A program made the position numbers and the translations under genes. From CAVVNP01 sp963800235 (GTDB lineage Bacteria; Actinomycetota; Acidimicrobiia; Acidimicrobiales; Iamiaceae): a stretch of DNA of 64,000 bases. Positions 32,434-41,985 of the stretch are shown one piece after another (within the stretch, counting starts at the first letter, position 1; each line of letters begins with the position of its first letter). The stretch lies in assembly GCA_963800235.1 (NCBI GenBank), contig CAWDAD010000003.1:744001-808000 (forward strand), read 5' to 3'. The notes beneath the pieces are model-generated. The model was not told the origin of the DNA, made no database searches, and was given only the letters and a program-made list of their open reading frames with translations.

Positions 32434-33533
32434 GGCGTGGGACCCCCGGGTCCGTCGAGGGACACGTAGGCCCGGCGCCACGGCTCGCCGTCGAGGGTCC
32501 GCCACGAGTGGCCGCCGCCGGCGGTGTCCTCGGCCAGCAGCACATCGCCCGGTCCGAGGCGGAACGTCTCGCCGCCACGGGTGGTGAACTCGAGCCGTCC
32601 CGTGAGGGTGATCACGTACTGGCGACGGGGCGCGTCGTGCCAGTCCAGGTGGGCGTCGGGCGGGCTCTCCTGGAAGCGCACCTCTGCGGCGGGCTCCCAC
32701 GCCGAGGCCAGGTCGAGGCCGGTCTCGGCCAGGTCCACCTCGCCCTCGCTGACGTGCGACTGGCCGTCGGTGCCGGTGGAGAGCCGGACCAGGCGGATCA
32801 CCGGCCGACCACCATGGCGGTGGCCGACCGGGTCGCTGCCGGCCAGCCAGGTCGAGCCGAGCCGGGCGAGGGTCCCGTCGGCGGCGAGCGCCCGTCGGGC
32901 CGACTCGATGCCCTCGGCCAGCTCGTCGTCGTCGAGCCGGACCGCCACGGCGATCTGCTCGTCGGTGATGCCCGTCTCCACCACGTCGAGGGTCGGTCGG
33001 TCCCGGGTGAGCCAGCGCATGACCGGCTCGAGCTTCATGAAGGCCCCGATGGCGCCCGAGGCCAGGTCGTCGAGGGCGGAGACGATGGCGTCGTAGTCGT
33101 AGGTGCGGACCCCGCCGACGCCGCCCCCCGCCTGCAGGGCCTCGACCACCGGCTGGGAGGTGTTGCCCCGCTGGACCCCGACCACCACGCCGGTCAGGTC
33201 GGCGGTCGACCGGACGTGCGGCGAGCGTCCGGTGTCGACGACCAGGCTCTGGCCGGAACGCAGGTACGGCGAGCAGAAGCGGGCGAGGGTGCGACGGTGG
33301 TCGGTGACGGTGGCGCCGGACGCGACCACGTCGCAGTCCCCGGTCCGCAGCAGGTCGTAGATGCCCTCGAAGTCCCCACCCGCGTAGGGGTGCAGCTCGA
33401 ACGGGCGGCCGAGGTGGTCGGCCACCGCGCGCATGAGGTCCATGTCGAGGCCCGACGGCTCCTCGGCCGACACCTCGAACGGCGGGTCCGGGAAGGCCGA
33501 CGCCACCCGGAGCGGCGCAGAGCTGGCGGCCAC
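32430..33533 (-). CDS. Solute-binding-protein-like domain fused to a cupin, no signal peptide
   Basis: The product has 367 residues. Residues ~7-232 are a family 3 solute-binding fold, also used by cyclohexadienyl dehydratase: LRVASAFPDPPFEVSAEEPSGLDMDLMRAVADHLGRPFELHPYAG, then DGCDVVASGATVTDHRRTLARF-type strands, TGVVVGVQRGNTS and DEQIAVAVRLDDDELAEGIE. Residues ~245-367 form a cupin: WHDAPRRQYVITLTGRLEFT, then RLGPGDVLLAEDTAGGGHSW. No Sec signal or lipobox precedes the binding domain, so the protein is probably cytoplasmic, unlike transporter-linked binding proteins. It is translationally coupled to the metallophosphoesterase. A sensor or enzyme for an amino-acid-like or dicarboxylate ligand is conceivable. 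The fusion is the unusual point. Confidence 0.82.
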   Translation of the reverse strand: MAASSAPLRVASAFPDPPFEVSAEEPSGLDMDLMRAVADHLGRPFELHPYAGGDFEGIYDLLRTGDCDVVASGATVTDHRRTLARFCSPYLRSGQSLVVDTGRSPHVRSTADLTGVVVGVQRGNTSQPVVEALQAGGGVGGVRTYDYDAIVSALDDLASGAIGAFMKLEPVMRWLTRDRPTLDVVETGITDEQIAVAVRLDDDELAEGIESARRALAADGTLARLGSTWLAGSDPVGHRHGGRPVIRLVRLSTGTDGQSHVSEGEVDLAETGLDLASAWEPAAEVRFQESPPDAHLDWHDAPRRQYVITLTGRLEFTTRGGETFRLGPGDVLLAEDTAGGGHSWRTLDGEPWRRAYVSLDGPGGPTP

Positions 33534-33631
33534 GAGCGGTCGTCCTCAGCCGGCGACGGACGGGTCGGGCCGGCCGGACCGGGCGCCGAGGGAGGGCATG
33601 GCGGGCAAGGTAGCGGCCCGACCCACGCCGG

Positions 33632-33675
33632 TCTCGGGACGCTGGCCGGGCGATGACGCGGCCGGCGTCCCGAGA
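33632..33675. repeat. 44-bp palindromic element, copy 3 (diverged centre)
   Basis: TCTCGGGACGCTGGCCG and CGGCCGGCGTCCCGAGA pair over 17 bp with one mismatch around a 10-nt loop. The outer nine bases and the total length match the two copies at 22.5 and 23.5 kb; the centre differs. It lies between the divergent solute-binding/cupin and maf genes. Confidence 0.8.
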
Positions 33676-33746
33676 TCGGACGGTCGACGAGCGGTGGGCC
33701 GGGCGGATCTCGGTCGGAGCCCCACGGTCCGCGAGGCTGGACGGCC

Positions 33747-34364
33747 GTGTCTGCCACCGCTCGTCCCCGCCTGGTGCTCGCCTCGGCGTCACCGGCCCGG
33801 CTGCGGCTGCTGCGCGACGCGAGGTTCGACCCCGAGGTCGCGGTGAGCGGCGTGGACGAGGAGGCCGTCACCGCCCCGACACCGGAGCAGCTGGTCGAGC
33901 GGCTCGCCCGGGCCAAGGCCGAGGTCGTGGCCGCCCGCTGCGGCGACCGGGGCGGGACGGCACCGTGGCTGGTGATCGGGTGCGACTCGGTGTTCGAGCT
34001 CGACGGCCACGCCGAGAGCAAGCCGGCGACCCTCGACGAGGCCCGGGCCCGGCTCCAGGCCGCCCGTGGCCGGTCCGGTCGGCTGCTCACCGGTCACTGC
34101 CTGCTCGCCCACGACGGGCGCCGGGCCGAGGCCGTCGCCGCCACGACGGTGCACTTCGGCGACTACACCGACGCCGAGCTCGACGCCTACCTCGCCACCG
34201 GGGAGGCGCTCGAGGTGGCCGGCGGCTTCACCCTCGACGGCCGGTCCGCCCCGTTCGTCGACGGGGTCACCGGCGACCCCAGCAACGTCATCGGCCTGTC
34301 GCTCCCCACCCTCCGCCGCCTGCTCGGCCGGCTCGGCGTGTCGGTGGTCGACCTGTGGGCCTGA
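33747..34364 (+). CDS. maf: Maf-type nucleoside triphosphate pyrophosphatase
   Basis: The product has 205 residues, the length of Maf proteins, which hydrolyse non-canonical or specific nucleoside triphosphates (dTTP, UTP and modified bases). Typical blocks are RLVLASASPARLRLLRDA at the N-terminus, VIGCDSVFELDGH with the catalytic Asp, KPATLDEARARLQAARGR and VAGGFTLDGRSAPFVDGVTGDPSNVIGLSLP with the substrate-binding and catalytic end. GTG start. It is followed by dus in the same direction, 48 bp apart. Confidence 0.93.
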   Translation: MSATARPRLVLASASPARLRLLRDARFDPEVAVSGVDEEAVTAPTPEQLVERLARAKAEVVAARCGDRGGTAPWLVIGCDSVFELDGHAESKPATLDEARARLQAARGRSGRLLTGHCLLAHDGRRAEAVAATTVHFGDYTDAELDAYLATGEALEVAGGFTLDGRSAPFVDGVTGDPSNVIGLSLPTLRRLLGRLGVSVVDLWA

Positions 34365-34412
34365 CCGACGCCGACGACCCCGGCGCCGCTGCGGCTCGGG
34401 AACCGGCTGCAG

Positions 34413-35534
34413 GTGTGGCCGCCGGTGGTCCTGGCCCCGATGGCGGGGGTCACCAACTCGGCCTTCCGGCGGCTCTGCCGGCGCTTCGGCGGCGGCCTCT
34501 ACGTCAGCGAGATGATCACCGCCCGGGCGCTGGTCGAGGGCAACCAGCGGACCGAGCGCATGATCGCCTTCGCCCCTGACGAGGCGCCCCGGAGCCTGCA
34601 GCTCTACGGCGTCGACCCCGCCACCATCGGCGAGGCGGTGCGCCGGCTGGTGGCGTCCGACCGGGTCGACCACGTCGATCTCAACTTCGGGTGCCCGGTC
34701 GCCAAGGTCACCCGCAAGGGCGGGGGCGCGGCCCTGCCGGTCCACCACCGGCTGCTGGCCGCGGTCGTGGGGGCGGCGGTGCGGGCGGCCGACGCCGAGG
34801 CGGCCCGACCGGGCGACGTGCCGGTGACGGTGAAGTTCCGGATCGGCGTGGACCCGGACCACCTGACCCACCTGGCGACCGGTCGCATCGCCGAGGCCGA
34901 GGGAGCGGCGGCGGTGGCGCTCCACGCCCGCACCGCCGAGCAGCAGTACTCGGGGTCGGCCGACTGGTCGGCCATCGCCGAGCTGAAGCAGGCGGTCACC
35001 ACCATCCCCGTGCTCGGCAACGGCGACGTCCTCGAGGCCGCCGACGCGCTGGCCATGGTCGAGCGGACCGGCTGCGACGGCGTGGTGGTGGGACGGGGGT
35101 GCCTGGGCCGTCCGTGGCTGTTCGCCGACCTGGCCGCCGCCTTCGACCGCCGGCCGCCGGGCCCGTGGCCGACCCTCGGCGGCGTGGTCGCCACCATGGT
35201 CGACCACGCCCGCCTGCTGGCCGACCAGGACGGCGAGGTGGCCGGGGTGCGCGCCCTCCGCAAGCACACCGGGTGGTACCTGACGGGGTTCCCGGTCGGC
35301 TCGGAGCTGCGCCGGTCGCTGAACCAGGTCGCCACCCTGGCCGAGCTCGACGACCTGGTCGCCGTCGCCCTCGACCGGCTCGGCCCGGACCACCCGTTCC
35401 CGGCGGAGGCCCGCCGCATGGTGCGCGGCCACACCCACGGTCCCCGGCGGGTGGCGGTGCCCGACGGCTGGTTCGAGTCCGCCGACGACCCCCGTCCACC
35501 GGCCGGCGCCGAGCTGCTCGTCTCCGGCGGCTGA
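34413..35534 (+). CDS. dus: tRNA-dihydrouridine synthase
   Basis: The product has 373 residues and uses FMN to reduce uridines in tRNA D-loops. The TIM barrel shows PPVVLAPMAGVTNSAFRRL at the FMN site, DHVDLNFGCPVAKVTRKGGGAAL with the catalytic Cys, VTVKFRIGVD, VALHARTAEQQYSG, and LGNGDVLEAADALAMVERTGCDGVVVGRGCLGRPWLF. The family normally begins a few residues before VPPVVLAPMAG. Here the DNA upstream encodes LRLGNRLQV in the same frame but contains no good start, so the true start may be a rare codon, or a base may be missing near 34365-34410. Probably co-transcribed with maf. Confidence 0.93.
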   Translation: MWPPVVLAPMAGVTNSAFRRLCRRFGGGLYVSEMITARALVEGNQRTERMIAFAPDEAPRSLQLYGVDPATIGEAVRRLVASDRVDHVDLNFGCPVAKVTRKGGGAALPVHHRLLAAVVGAAVRAADAEAARPGDVPVTVKFRIGVDPDHLTHLATGRIAEAEGAAAVALHARTAEQQYSGSADWSAIAELKQAVTTIPVLGNGDVLEAADALAMVERTGCDGVVVGRGCLGRPWLFADLAAAFDRRPPGPWPTLGGVVATMVDHARLLADQDGEVAGVRALRKHTGWYLTGFPVGSELRRSLNQVATLAELDDLVAVALDRLGPDHPFPAEARRMVRGHTHGPRRVAVPDGWFESADDPRPPAGAELLVSGG

Positions 35535-35561
35535 CCGGTCGGGCGCAGGAGGGGCGGGCGG

Positions 35562-35567
35562 TACCGT
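35562..35567 (+). promoter_or_regulatory. -10 box TACCGT, leaderless start of histidine phosphatase gene
   Basis: TACCGT, 8 bp and ATG at 35576. Confidence 0.45.
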
Positions 35568-35575
35568 CGGCGACG

Positions 35576-36394
35576 ATGGCCCAGGACGAGACGACCGGCG
35601 ACCCCACGACCCGTCACCCGACGACCGGTGACCCAGCTACCGGTGACCCGGCGACCGGTGAGCAGGAGTACCGGCAGACCGGCTTCCGCCCCCCGCCGGG
35701 TTCGACCGAGCTGTTCCTGGTGCGCCACGGCGCGTCGGCCCCCCACGTCCCGGGGCGCAGCTTCGACCTGGTGGACGGCCACGGCGACCCGCCGCTGGCG
35801 CCGGAGGGCCACGAGCAGGCCGAGCGGGTCGCGGACCGCTTCGCCGGCGAGCACCTCGACGCCCTCTACGTCACGACCCTCCAGCGCACGGTCCAGACCG
35901 TGGCGCCCCTGGCGCGGCGCCTGGGCATGGAGCCGCAGGTCGAGCGCGACCTGCGCGAGGTCGGCCTCGGCGAGTGGGAGGGCGGCCTGTTCCGGGAGAA
36001 GGTGGCCGAGGGCGGGCCCGTCGCCCAGCGCATGTTCGCCGAGGGACGGTGGGACGTCATCCCCGGCGGCGAGCCCCAGGCCGAGTTCGAGGCCCGGGTC
36101 ACCGCCGGGCTGCGACGCATCGTGTCGGCCCACCCGGGGCAGCGGGTGCTGGCCGTGGTCCACGGTGGGGTGATCGGCACCGCGCTGGCCATGGCGGTGG
36201 GCGCCGACTACGGGTTCGCCTTCGTCGGGTCGGACAACGGCTCGGTGTCGCACCTGGTCTCGACCAGCGGTCGGTGGATCCTGCGCCGGTTCAACGACAC
36301 GTCCCACCTGCGGCCCGGCTTCGACCTCCCGCCCGACCGGGACCAGGCCCGCTCGACCATGCGGTCGAGCAGCGGGCGGTCGTTCTCGGCCTAG
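35576..36394 (+). CDS. Histidine phosphatase family protein (phosphoglycerate mutase-like)
   Basis: The product has 272 residues. The catalytic His signature is LFLVRHGASAPHVPG, the Arg/Glu block is LYVTTLQRTVQTVAPLARRL with REVGLGEWEGG, and the second His lies in VLAVVHGGVIGTALAM. It is a phosphatase or mutase of the dPGM superfamily with an unknown substrate. The N-terminal ~35 residues form a low-complexity Thr/Gly/Asp/Pro stretch (TGDPATGDPATGE) encoded by an imperfect 15-bp tandem repeat, unusual for the family and probably disordered. The stop overlaps the stop of the convergent SGNH gene by 4 bp. Confidence 0.9.
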   Translation: MAQDETTGDPTTRHPTTGDPATGDPATGEQEYRQTGFRPPPGSTELFLVRHGASAPHVPGRSFDLVDGHGDPPLAPEGHEQAERVADRFAGEHLDALYVTTLQRTVQTVAPLARRLGMEPQVERDLREVGLGEWEGGLFREKVAEGGPVAQRMFAEGRWDVIPGGEPQAEFEARVTAGLRRIVSAHPGQRVLAVVHGGVIGTALAMAVGADYGFAFVGSDNGSVSHLVSTSGRWILRRFNDTSHLRPGFDLPPDRDQARSTMRSSSGRSFSA

Positions 36395-37506
36395 CCCCCC
36401 GGTCCGGGGGTGGGCGGCGAGAACTGCTGGACCATCTGCAGGATCAGGTCGATGGTGGCGTCGGCCAGCTTGTCGGCGCCGAACTCGCTCAGGTGGATGC
36501 CGTCCTCCTGCCGGGCCAGGGTCGGAGCACCCGACCCGTCGGGCAGGTAGGCGGCGTAGCCGGGGTGGTCGGCCGGGCTGAGCACCGGCCGGCTGTCGAG
36601 GTAGCGGACCCAGGGCCGGGTCGCGGCCTGCGTCCGGTAGATCTCGTCGAGGGCGGCCATGCGGTCGGAGAACTGCTGGTCCCGCATGTACGGCTGGCCG
36701 ACCCAGATGACGAGCCGGCCGTCGCCGGCCAGCAGGTCCATGGTGTCGCCGACCCGTCTCGTGTACTCGGCCTTCCACTCCGGCGAGTCGACCTGGAAGA
36801 CGCCGTTCGGCAGCTCCATGCCCTGGGCGTCGTTGGCCCCGAACATGATCACGATGATCTGCGGCTTGGTGGGCAGCACGTGGTCGGCCAGCTCGGCCGG
36901 CCAGTCGAAGTAGTCGGGTCGGGTCAGCCCCGAGGAGATCCGGTAGTCGACGTCGACCGTGAAGCCGGGCCGCGCCCCGAGCTTCGACTGGAAGGCCAGG
37001 CCGTAGTCCCGGGTCATCGAGTCGCCGCCGATCCACACCTTCAGCGGATCCTGCGGGCTGGGCTGGTGGAGGACGATCGGCGGCGGGGCCGAGGGGGTGA
37101 TGGCCACCTTCGGCTTCCGGGAGATGCCGTGCAGCACCGTCTTGCCGGTCTGGGTCTGACGCCCGATGGCCTGCTCGATGTCGGCCCGGGGACGGTTCAG
37201 CCGCAGCAGGTGGCTGACCGAGCGGAACGGGGTGACCACGGCCCGGGCCACGTCGCGCTGCCACCCGAAGTCCTGGCGGCTGGCGGTGGCGTAGAGCGAG
37301 TCGGCGTTGAGCAGGGCGCCGACCAGCAGGGCGATGAAGCCGATCTGCAGGACCCGGCCGGCCGGCATCCGTCGGGCCCCGCTGGTCCCGTGGTACCGCA
37401 GGGTGCGGGGCTCATCGTCGCCTCGGCGACCTCCGCCGCCGCGGCCGCGCGCCGGGCGCTCCGGTGGCGGCCGGTCGGGTCGGGGCGGGGTCGAGGGTTC
37501 GGTCAC
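36391..37506 (-). CDS. Membrane-anchored SGNH-type hydrolase (DUF459-like)
   Basis: The product has about 371 residues from the GTG encoding MTEPSTPPRPD; the frame is open to 37536. A Pro/Arg/Gly-rich cytoplasmic segment is followed by one membrane helix (GRVLQIGFIALLVGALLNAD) and an extracytoplasmic SGNH domain: VWIGGDSMTRDYGL (block I Ser), IIVIMFGANDAQGM (Asn block), and GIHLSEFGADKLAD (Asp-x-x-His-like block). SGNH proteins next to MBOAT proteins act in O-acetylation of envelope polysaccharides. The MBOAT gene lies ~135 bp upstream on the same strand, which supports that role. Confidence 0.88.
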   Translation of the reverse strand: MTEPSTPPRPDRPPPERPARGRGGGGRRGDDEPRTLRYHGTSGARRMPAGRVLQIGFIALLVGALLNADSLYATASRQDFGWQRDVARAVVTPFRSVSHLLRLNRPRADIEQAIGRQTQTGKTVLHGISRKPKVAITPSAPPPIVLHQPSPQDPLKVWIGGDSMTRDYGLAFQSKLGARPGFTVDVDYRISSGLTRPDYFDWPAELADHVLPTKPQIIVIMFGANDAQGMELPNGVFQVDSPEWKAEYTRRVGDTMDLLAGDGRLVIWVGQPYMRDQQFSDRMAALDEIYRTQAATRPWVRYLDSRPVLSPADHPGYAAYLPDGSGAPTLARQEDGIHLSEFGADKLADATIDLILQMVQQFSPPTPGPGG

Positions 37507-37640
37507 GAGGAGGCCGGCGCCGAGGGCTCGCGACACGCGAAGGCCGCTGCCCGCGCCGGATCCGAGCGTACCGACGGTCCCGCCGCCGGACGCGGAGCGG
37601 CCCGCGCCCGGACCGGCGCCTGCCCTGGCGCGTGCACCGT

Positions 37641-39074
37641 TCAGAACTGGAAGTAGATGAAGGGGGCCACGCCGACGGGGCCGAGGGCGTCGATGATCAG
37701 GAGACCGACACCGAGGGCCACGCCCTGCAGCAGCGGCGCCATGCGGGAGAAGACCACCTGCCCCCGCTCGACCACGCCGGTCGGCACGAACTGGGCGGCG
37801 ACCATGGCCACCACCGCGAACACCACCATGGGCTTCACCAGCGGGGCCGAGCCGAAGGCGAACAGGCGCCCGAGCATGGCGGTGGCCCCGCTGAAGTCGG
37901 GCGCCCGGAAGAACACCCAGGCCAGGCAGACCACGTGGAAGGTGAGCAGCCAGCGCCCCACCTCGCCGAGGGGCGACGCACCCCGGAACGGCTCGCCGGT
38001 GGCGTCACGGTGGGCGGCCCGCATCCGCCGCCAGGCCCGCTCGACGCACATGGCCCCGCCGTGGATGGCGCCCCAGATCACGAACGTCCACGCCGCGCCG
38101 TGCCAGAGGCCGCCGATGACCATGGTCAGGAACAGGTTGCGCTGGGTCCGGCTCTCCGAGCCCCGGTTGCCGCCGAGCGGGATGTACAGGTAGTCGCGCA
38201 GCCAGAACGAGAGGGTCATGTGCCACCGGCGCCAGAACTCCTGCACGGACCGCGACGTGTACGGGGCGTCGAAGTTCTGGGGGAAGCGCAGGCCGAGCAG
38301 CAGGGCGCAGCCGATGGCGATGTCGGTGTAGCCGCTGAAGTCGGCGTAGATCTGGATGGCGTAGCCGTAGATGGCGAACAGCACCTCGAGGCCCGAGTGC
38401 TGGTTCGGCACGGCGAAGACCGGGTCGACGATGGCGCTGGCCAGGAAGCTCGAGACCACGACCTTCTTGAACAGGCCGGCGAAGATCAGCCGGAAGGCCA
38501 GGGCCGAGTCGATGCGGCGGGGGTCGCCCTTGCCCTGCAGCTGGGGCAGCAGCTCGCGGGCCCGCACGATCGGGCCGGCGACGAGGTGGGGGAAGAACGA
38601 CAGGTAGACGGCGAAGTCGAGCAGCGGGTACGGCTCGGTGTCGCGCCGGTAGATGTCGATCACGTAGCTCATGGCCTGGAACGTGAAGAACGAGATGCCG
38701 ACCGGCAGGATCACCTGCAGCAGCGGTGCGTCGACGCCGAGGCCGAGCTTGTCGAGGCCGCCGGCCACCGAGGTGACGAAGAAGCCGTAGTACTTGAAGA
38801 ACCCGAGGATGCCGAGGTCGGCGACCACCGCCGCGGTCATCCAGCCCCGCCGGCCGCCGTCGGTCGGCGAGCGCTGGATCAGCCGGGCGGCCCCCTGGTT
38901 GATGAAGGTCGAGGCCAGCAGCAGCAGGGTGAACCGCGGGTCCCACCAGGCGTAGAAGAGGTAGCTGGCCACCAGCAGGAAGACGCGCCAGGCCACCGGG
39001 CGCGGCCGGAGCATCCAGCTGATGACGAACACCAGCGAGAAGAAGACGGCGAACTCAGGTGTGGGGAAGAGCAA
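37641..39074 (-). CDS. MBOAT family O-acyltransferase (AlgI/PatA-like)
   Basis: The product has 477 residues with about ten membrane helices. The N-terminal block LFPTPEFAVFFSLVFVISW and ILPVGISFFTFQAMSYVIDIYRRD are typical of AlgI-type proteins, as are YADFSGYTDIAIGCALLLGLRFPQNFDAPY and SFWLRDYLYIPLGGNRG. The invariant MBOAT His is in VIGGLWHGAAWTFVIWG. It should transfer acyl (usually acetyl) groups across the membrane to the paired SGNH protein at 36.4 kb for modification of a surface polymer. The start is TTG; CCGGAG lies upstream. No polymer-synthesis genes are nearby. Confidence 0.93.
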   Translation of the reverse strand: MLFPTPEFAVFFSLVFVISWMLRPRPVAWRVFLLVASYLFYAWWDPRFTLLLLASTFINQGAARLIQRSPTDGGRRGWMTAAVVADLGILGFFKYYGFFVTSVAGGLDKLGLGVDAPLLQVILPVGISFFTFQAMSYVIDIYRRDTEPYPLLDFAVYLSFFPHLVAGPIVRARELLPQLQGKGDPRRIDSALAFRLIFAGLFKKVVVSSFLASAIVDPVFAVPNQHSGLEVLFAIYGYAIQIYADFSGYTDIAIGCALLLGLRFPQNFDAPYTSRSVQEFWRRWHMTLSFWLRDYLYIPLGGNRGSESRTQRNLFLTMVIGGLWHGAAWTFVIWGAIHGGAMCVERAWRRMRAAHRDATGEPFRGASPLGEVGRWLLTFHVVCLAWVFFRAPDFSGATAMLGRLFAFGSAPLVKPMVVFAVVAMVAAQFVPTGVVERGQVVFSRMAPLLQGVALGVGLLIIDALGPVGVAPFIYFQF

Positions 39075-39155
39075 CGCGGCTCCGGCTTCGGCGCGGTGCT
39101 CTCATCGTGGCCCGCCCGTCCTCGGCGGGGGTGCACCCTTGTCAGGGCAGGCGCG

Positions 39156-39394
39156 TCACCAGGGCCGGTTGCGCCGGATGGGCACCGGCTTCGACCACCA
39201 GCGGCCGCTGAACCGCCACCGCGACGGCTTGGGCGGCTCGCTCGCCGCCGGCCTGGGCCACACCGCCTCGACGGCCGCCATGATGGCGGCCGCCTGTTGG
39301 GGAGTCGGCGCTGCTCCGCCTGGCGGCTGCGCAGCCTCACCCGAGGACCGGTCGCTGCGGTCCTCGGACCCGCTCGTCCCGGGCACGGCGCCAC

Positions 39395-39398
<4 letters not shown>
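39156..39398 (-). CDS. Acyl-CoA carboxylase epsilon subunit
   Basis: The product has 80 residues. The first half is Ser/Gly/Pro-rich and disordered; the second half has one helix (TPQQAAAIMAAVEAVWPR) and a basic aromatic tail (WRFSGRWWSKPVPIRRNRPW). This is the pattern of the small epsilon subunits that stabilise actinobacterial biotin-dependent acyl-CoA carboxylases such as AccA3-AccD5-AccE5. The GTG start overlaps the beta-subunit stop in GTGA, which fixes the start and implies coupled translation. Confidence 0.85.
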
Positions 39399-40946
<1,548 letters not shown>

Positions 40947-40998
40947 GCGCCGGAGGCTAGGCGGCGCCTTTCACCGCATCCCAAAGCCGGCGGCGAGG

Positions 40999-41805
40999 TC
41001 AGGCCGAGGCGATGAGCCGCTCGGGACGGCGGTCGGCGGCCACCGCTCGCGGCGCCGACGCGGTCGACGGCAGCGTGGTGCCCGTCGGCTCGGGACCGCC
41101 ACCGGGCGTGAACCGCAGCAGGTCGCGGTCGGCCAGCCGCTGGGCCAGCAGCGCCGCCGCCGACAGCTCGAGCCCGGCCCGCCCGGCGACCTCCTCGAGG
41201 GTCCGGTCGTCGCGGGCGGCGAGCAGGAGGCGCAGCTCGACCGGGGTGAGCACCAGGTCGCGGTCGTCGTCGCCGCCGGTGGCGGGGACGGGCACCTGGT
41301 CGAGCAGCACGGCCGCGGCAGGGTCGAGCAGGTCGTAGCGGTACTTGCGGTCGGCCAGCTCGATCATGGGCTCGACCCCCCACTGGCTCAACCCGCCGAA
41401 GGGGTGCTGCAGGTAGCGGTCGAGCGAGAAGGTGCCGGCGGCCACGCCGAGCAGCCGGGCCAGCGCCTCGACCGAGCTGTCGTGCATGACCTGCACCACG
41501 CCCCGGAACTCGATGCCCGGCTCGGCGGCCAGCACGTAGGCGAGGTCGCGACCCGAGCGGACCTGGGCGGACACGTCGGGCAGCTGCTCCCGGGTCACCA
41601 CGCCGGCGGCCAGGAGCTGGCGCTCCATCGGGAGGCTGCGCCCGGTCGTGACCAGGGTGATGTCCCCGTCGAGGAGGTAGACGACGCCCGAGTCGGCGCC
41701 GTCTGACCCGTCGAGCACCAGACCGCCGGACTCCCGTCGCTCCGCGGCCCACCGGAGGACGTCACCGACCGTGGCGGTCGCCGAGATCTCTCCGCGACGG
41801 ATCAT
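40999..41805 (-). CDS. DUF4388-like (PATAN-type) regulatory protein
   Basis: The product has 268 residues from the ATG at 41805. The N-terminal ~55 residues follow the DUF4388 pattern: a helix (TVGDVLRWAAERRESGGLVL) then two strands around GVVYLLDGDITLVTT, ending in a Gly-Arg turn. The middle (RQLLAAGVVTREQLPDVSAQVRSGRDLAYVL) resembles the linker helices of such proteins, and the C-terminal third looks like a winged-helix module (LRLLLAARDDRTLEEVAGRAGLELSAAALLAQRLADRDLL). DUF4388 proteins take part in signalling and gliding or transcription control; the partner is unknown. It is divergent from ligC and ends 52 bp before the carboxylase beta-subunit start. Confidence 0.75.
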   Translation of the reverse strand: MIRRGEISATATVGDVLRWAAERRESGGLVLDGSDGADSGVVYLLDGDITLVTTGRSLPMERQLLAAGVVTREQLPDVSAQVRSGRDLAYVLAAEPGIEFRGVVQVMHDSSVEALARLLGVAAGTFSLDRYLQHPFGGLSQWGVEPMIELADRKYRYDLLDPAAAVLLDQVPVPATGGDDDRDLVLTPVELRLLLAARDDRTLEEVAGRAGLELSAAALLAQRLADRDLLRFTPGGGPEPTGTTLPSTASAPRAVAADRRPERLIASA

Positions 41806-41972
41806 CGGAGCCTGGTCTCCTGTTCGACTGGTCAGAGGGGAAGGGACACCGCACCGGCGTCCTCCCAGAGGATCGGCAGGGCGGCGGCCCCGCTTGAGGG
41901 GGCCATATGGCCCGGTTTCCGGCTGCCGCGATCCGGCCGGCCGAGGGGACGGTCGGACCGGCGGTGCCGCAG

Positions 41973-41978
41973 TACCGT
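41973..41978 (+). promoter_or_regulatory. -10 box TACCGT of ligC (leaderless)
   Basis: TACCGT, 7 bp and GTG at 41986. This is one of the cleanest examples of the leaderless pattern. Confidence 0.5.
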
Positions 41979-41985
41979 CGCCCCC

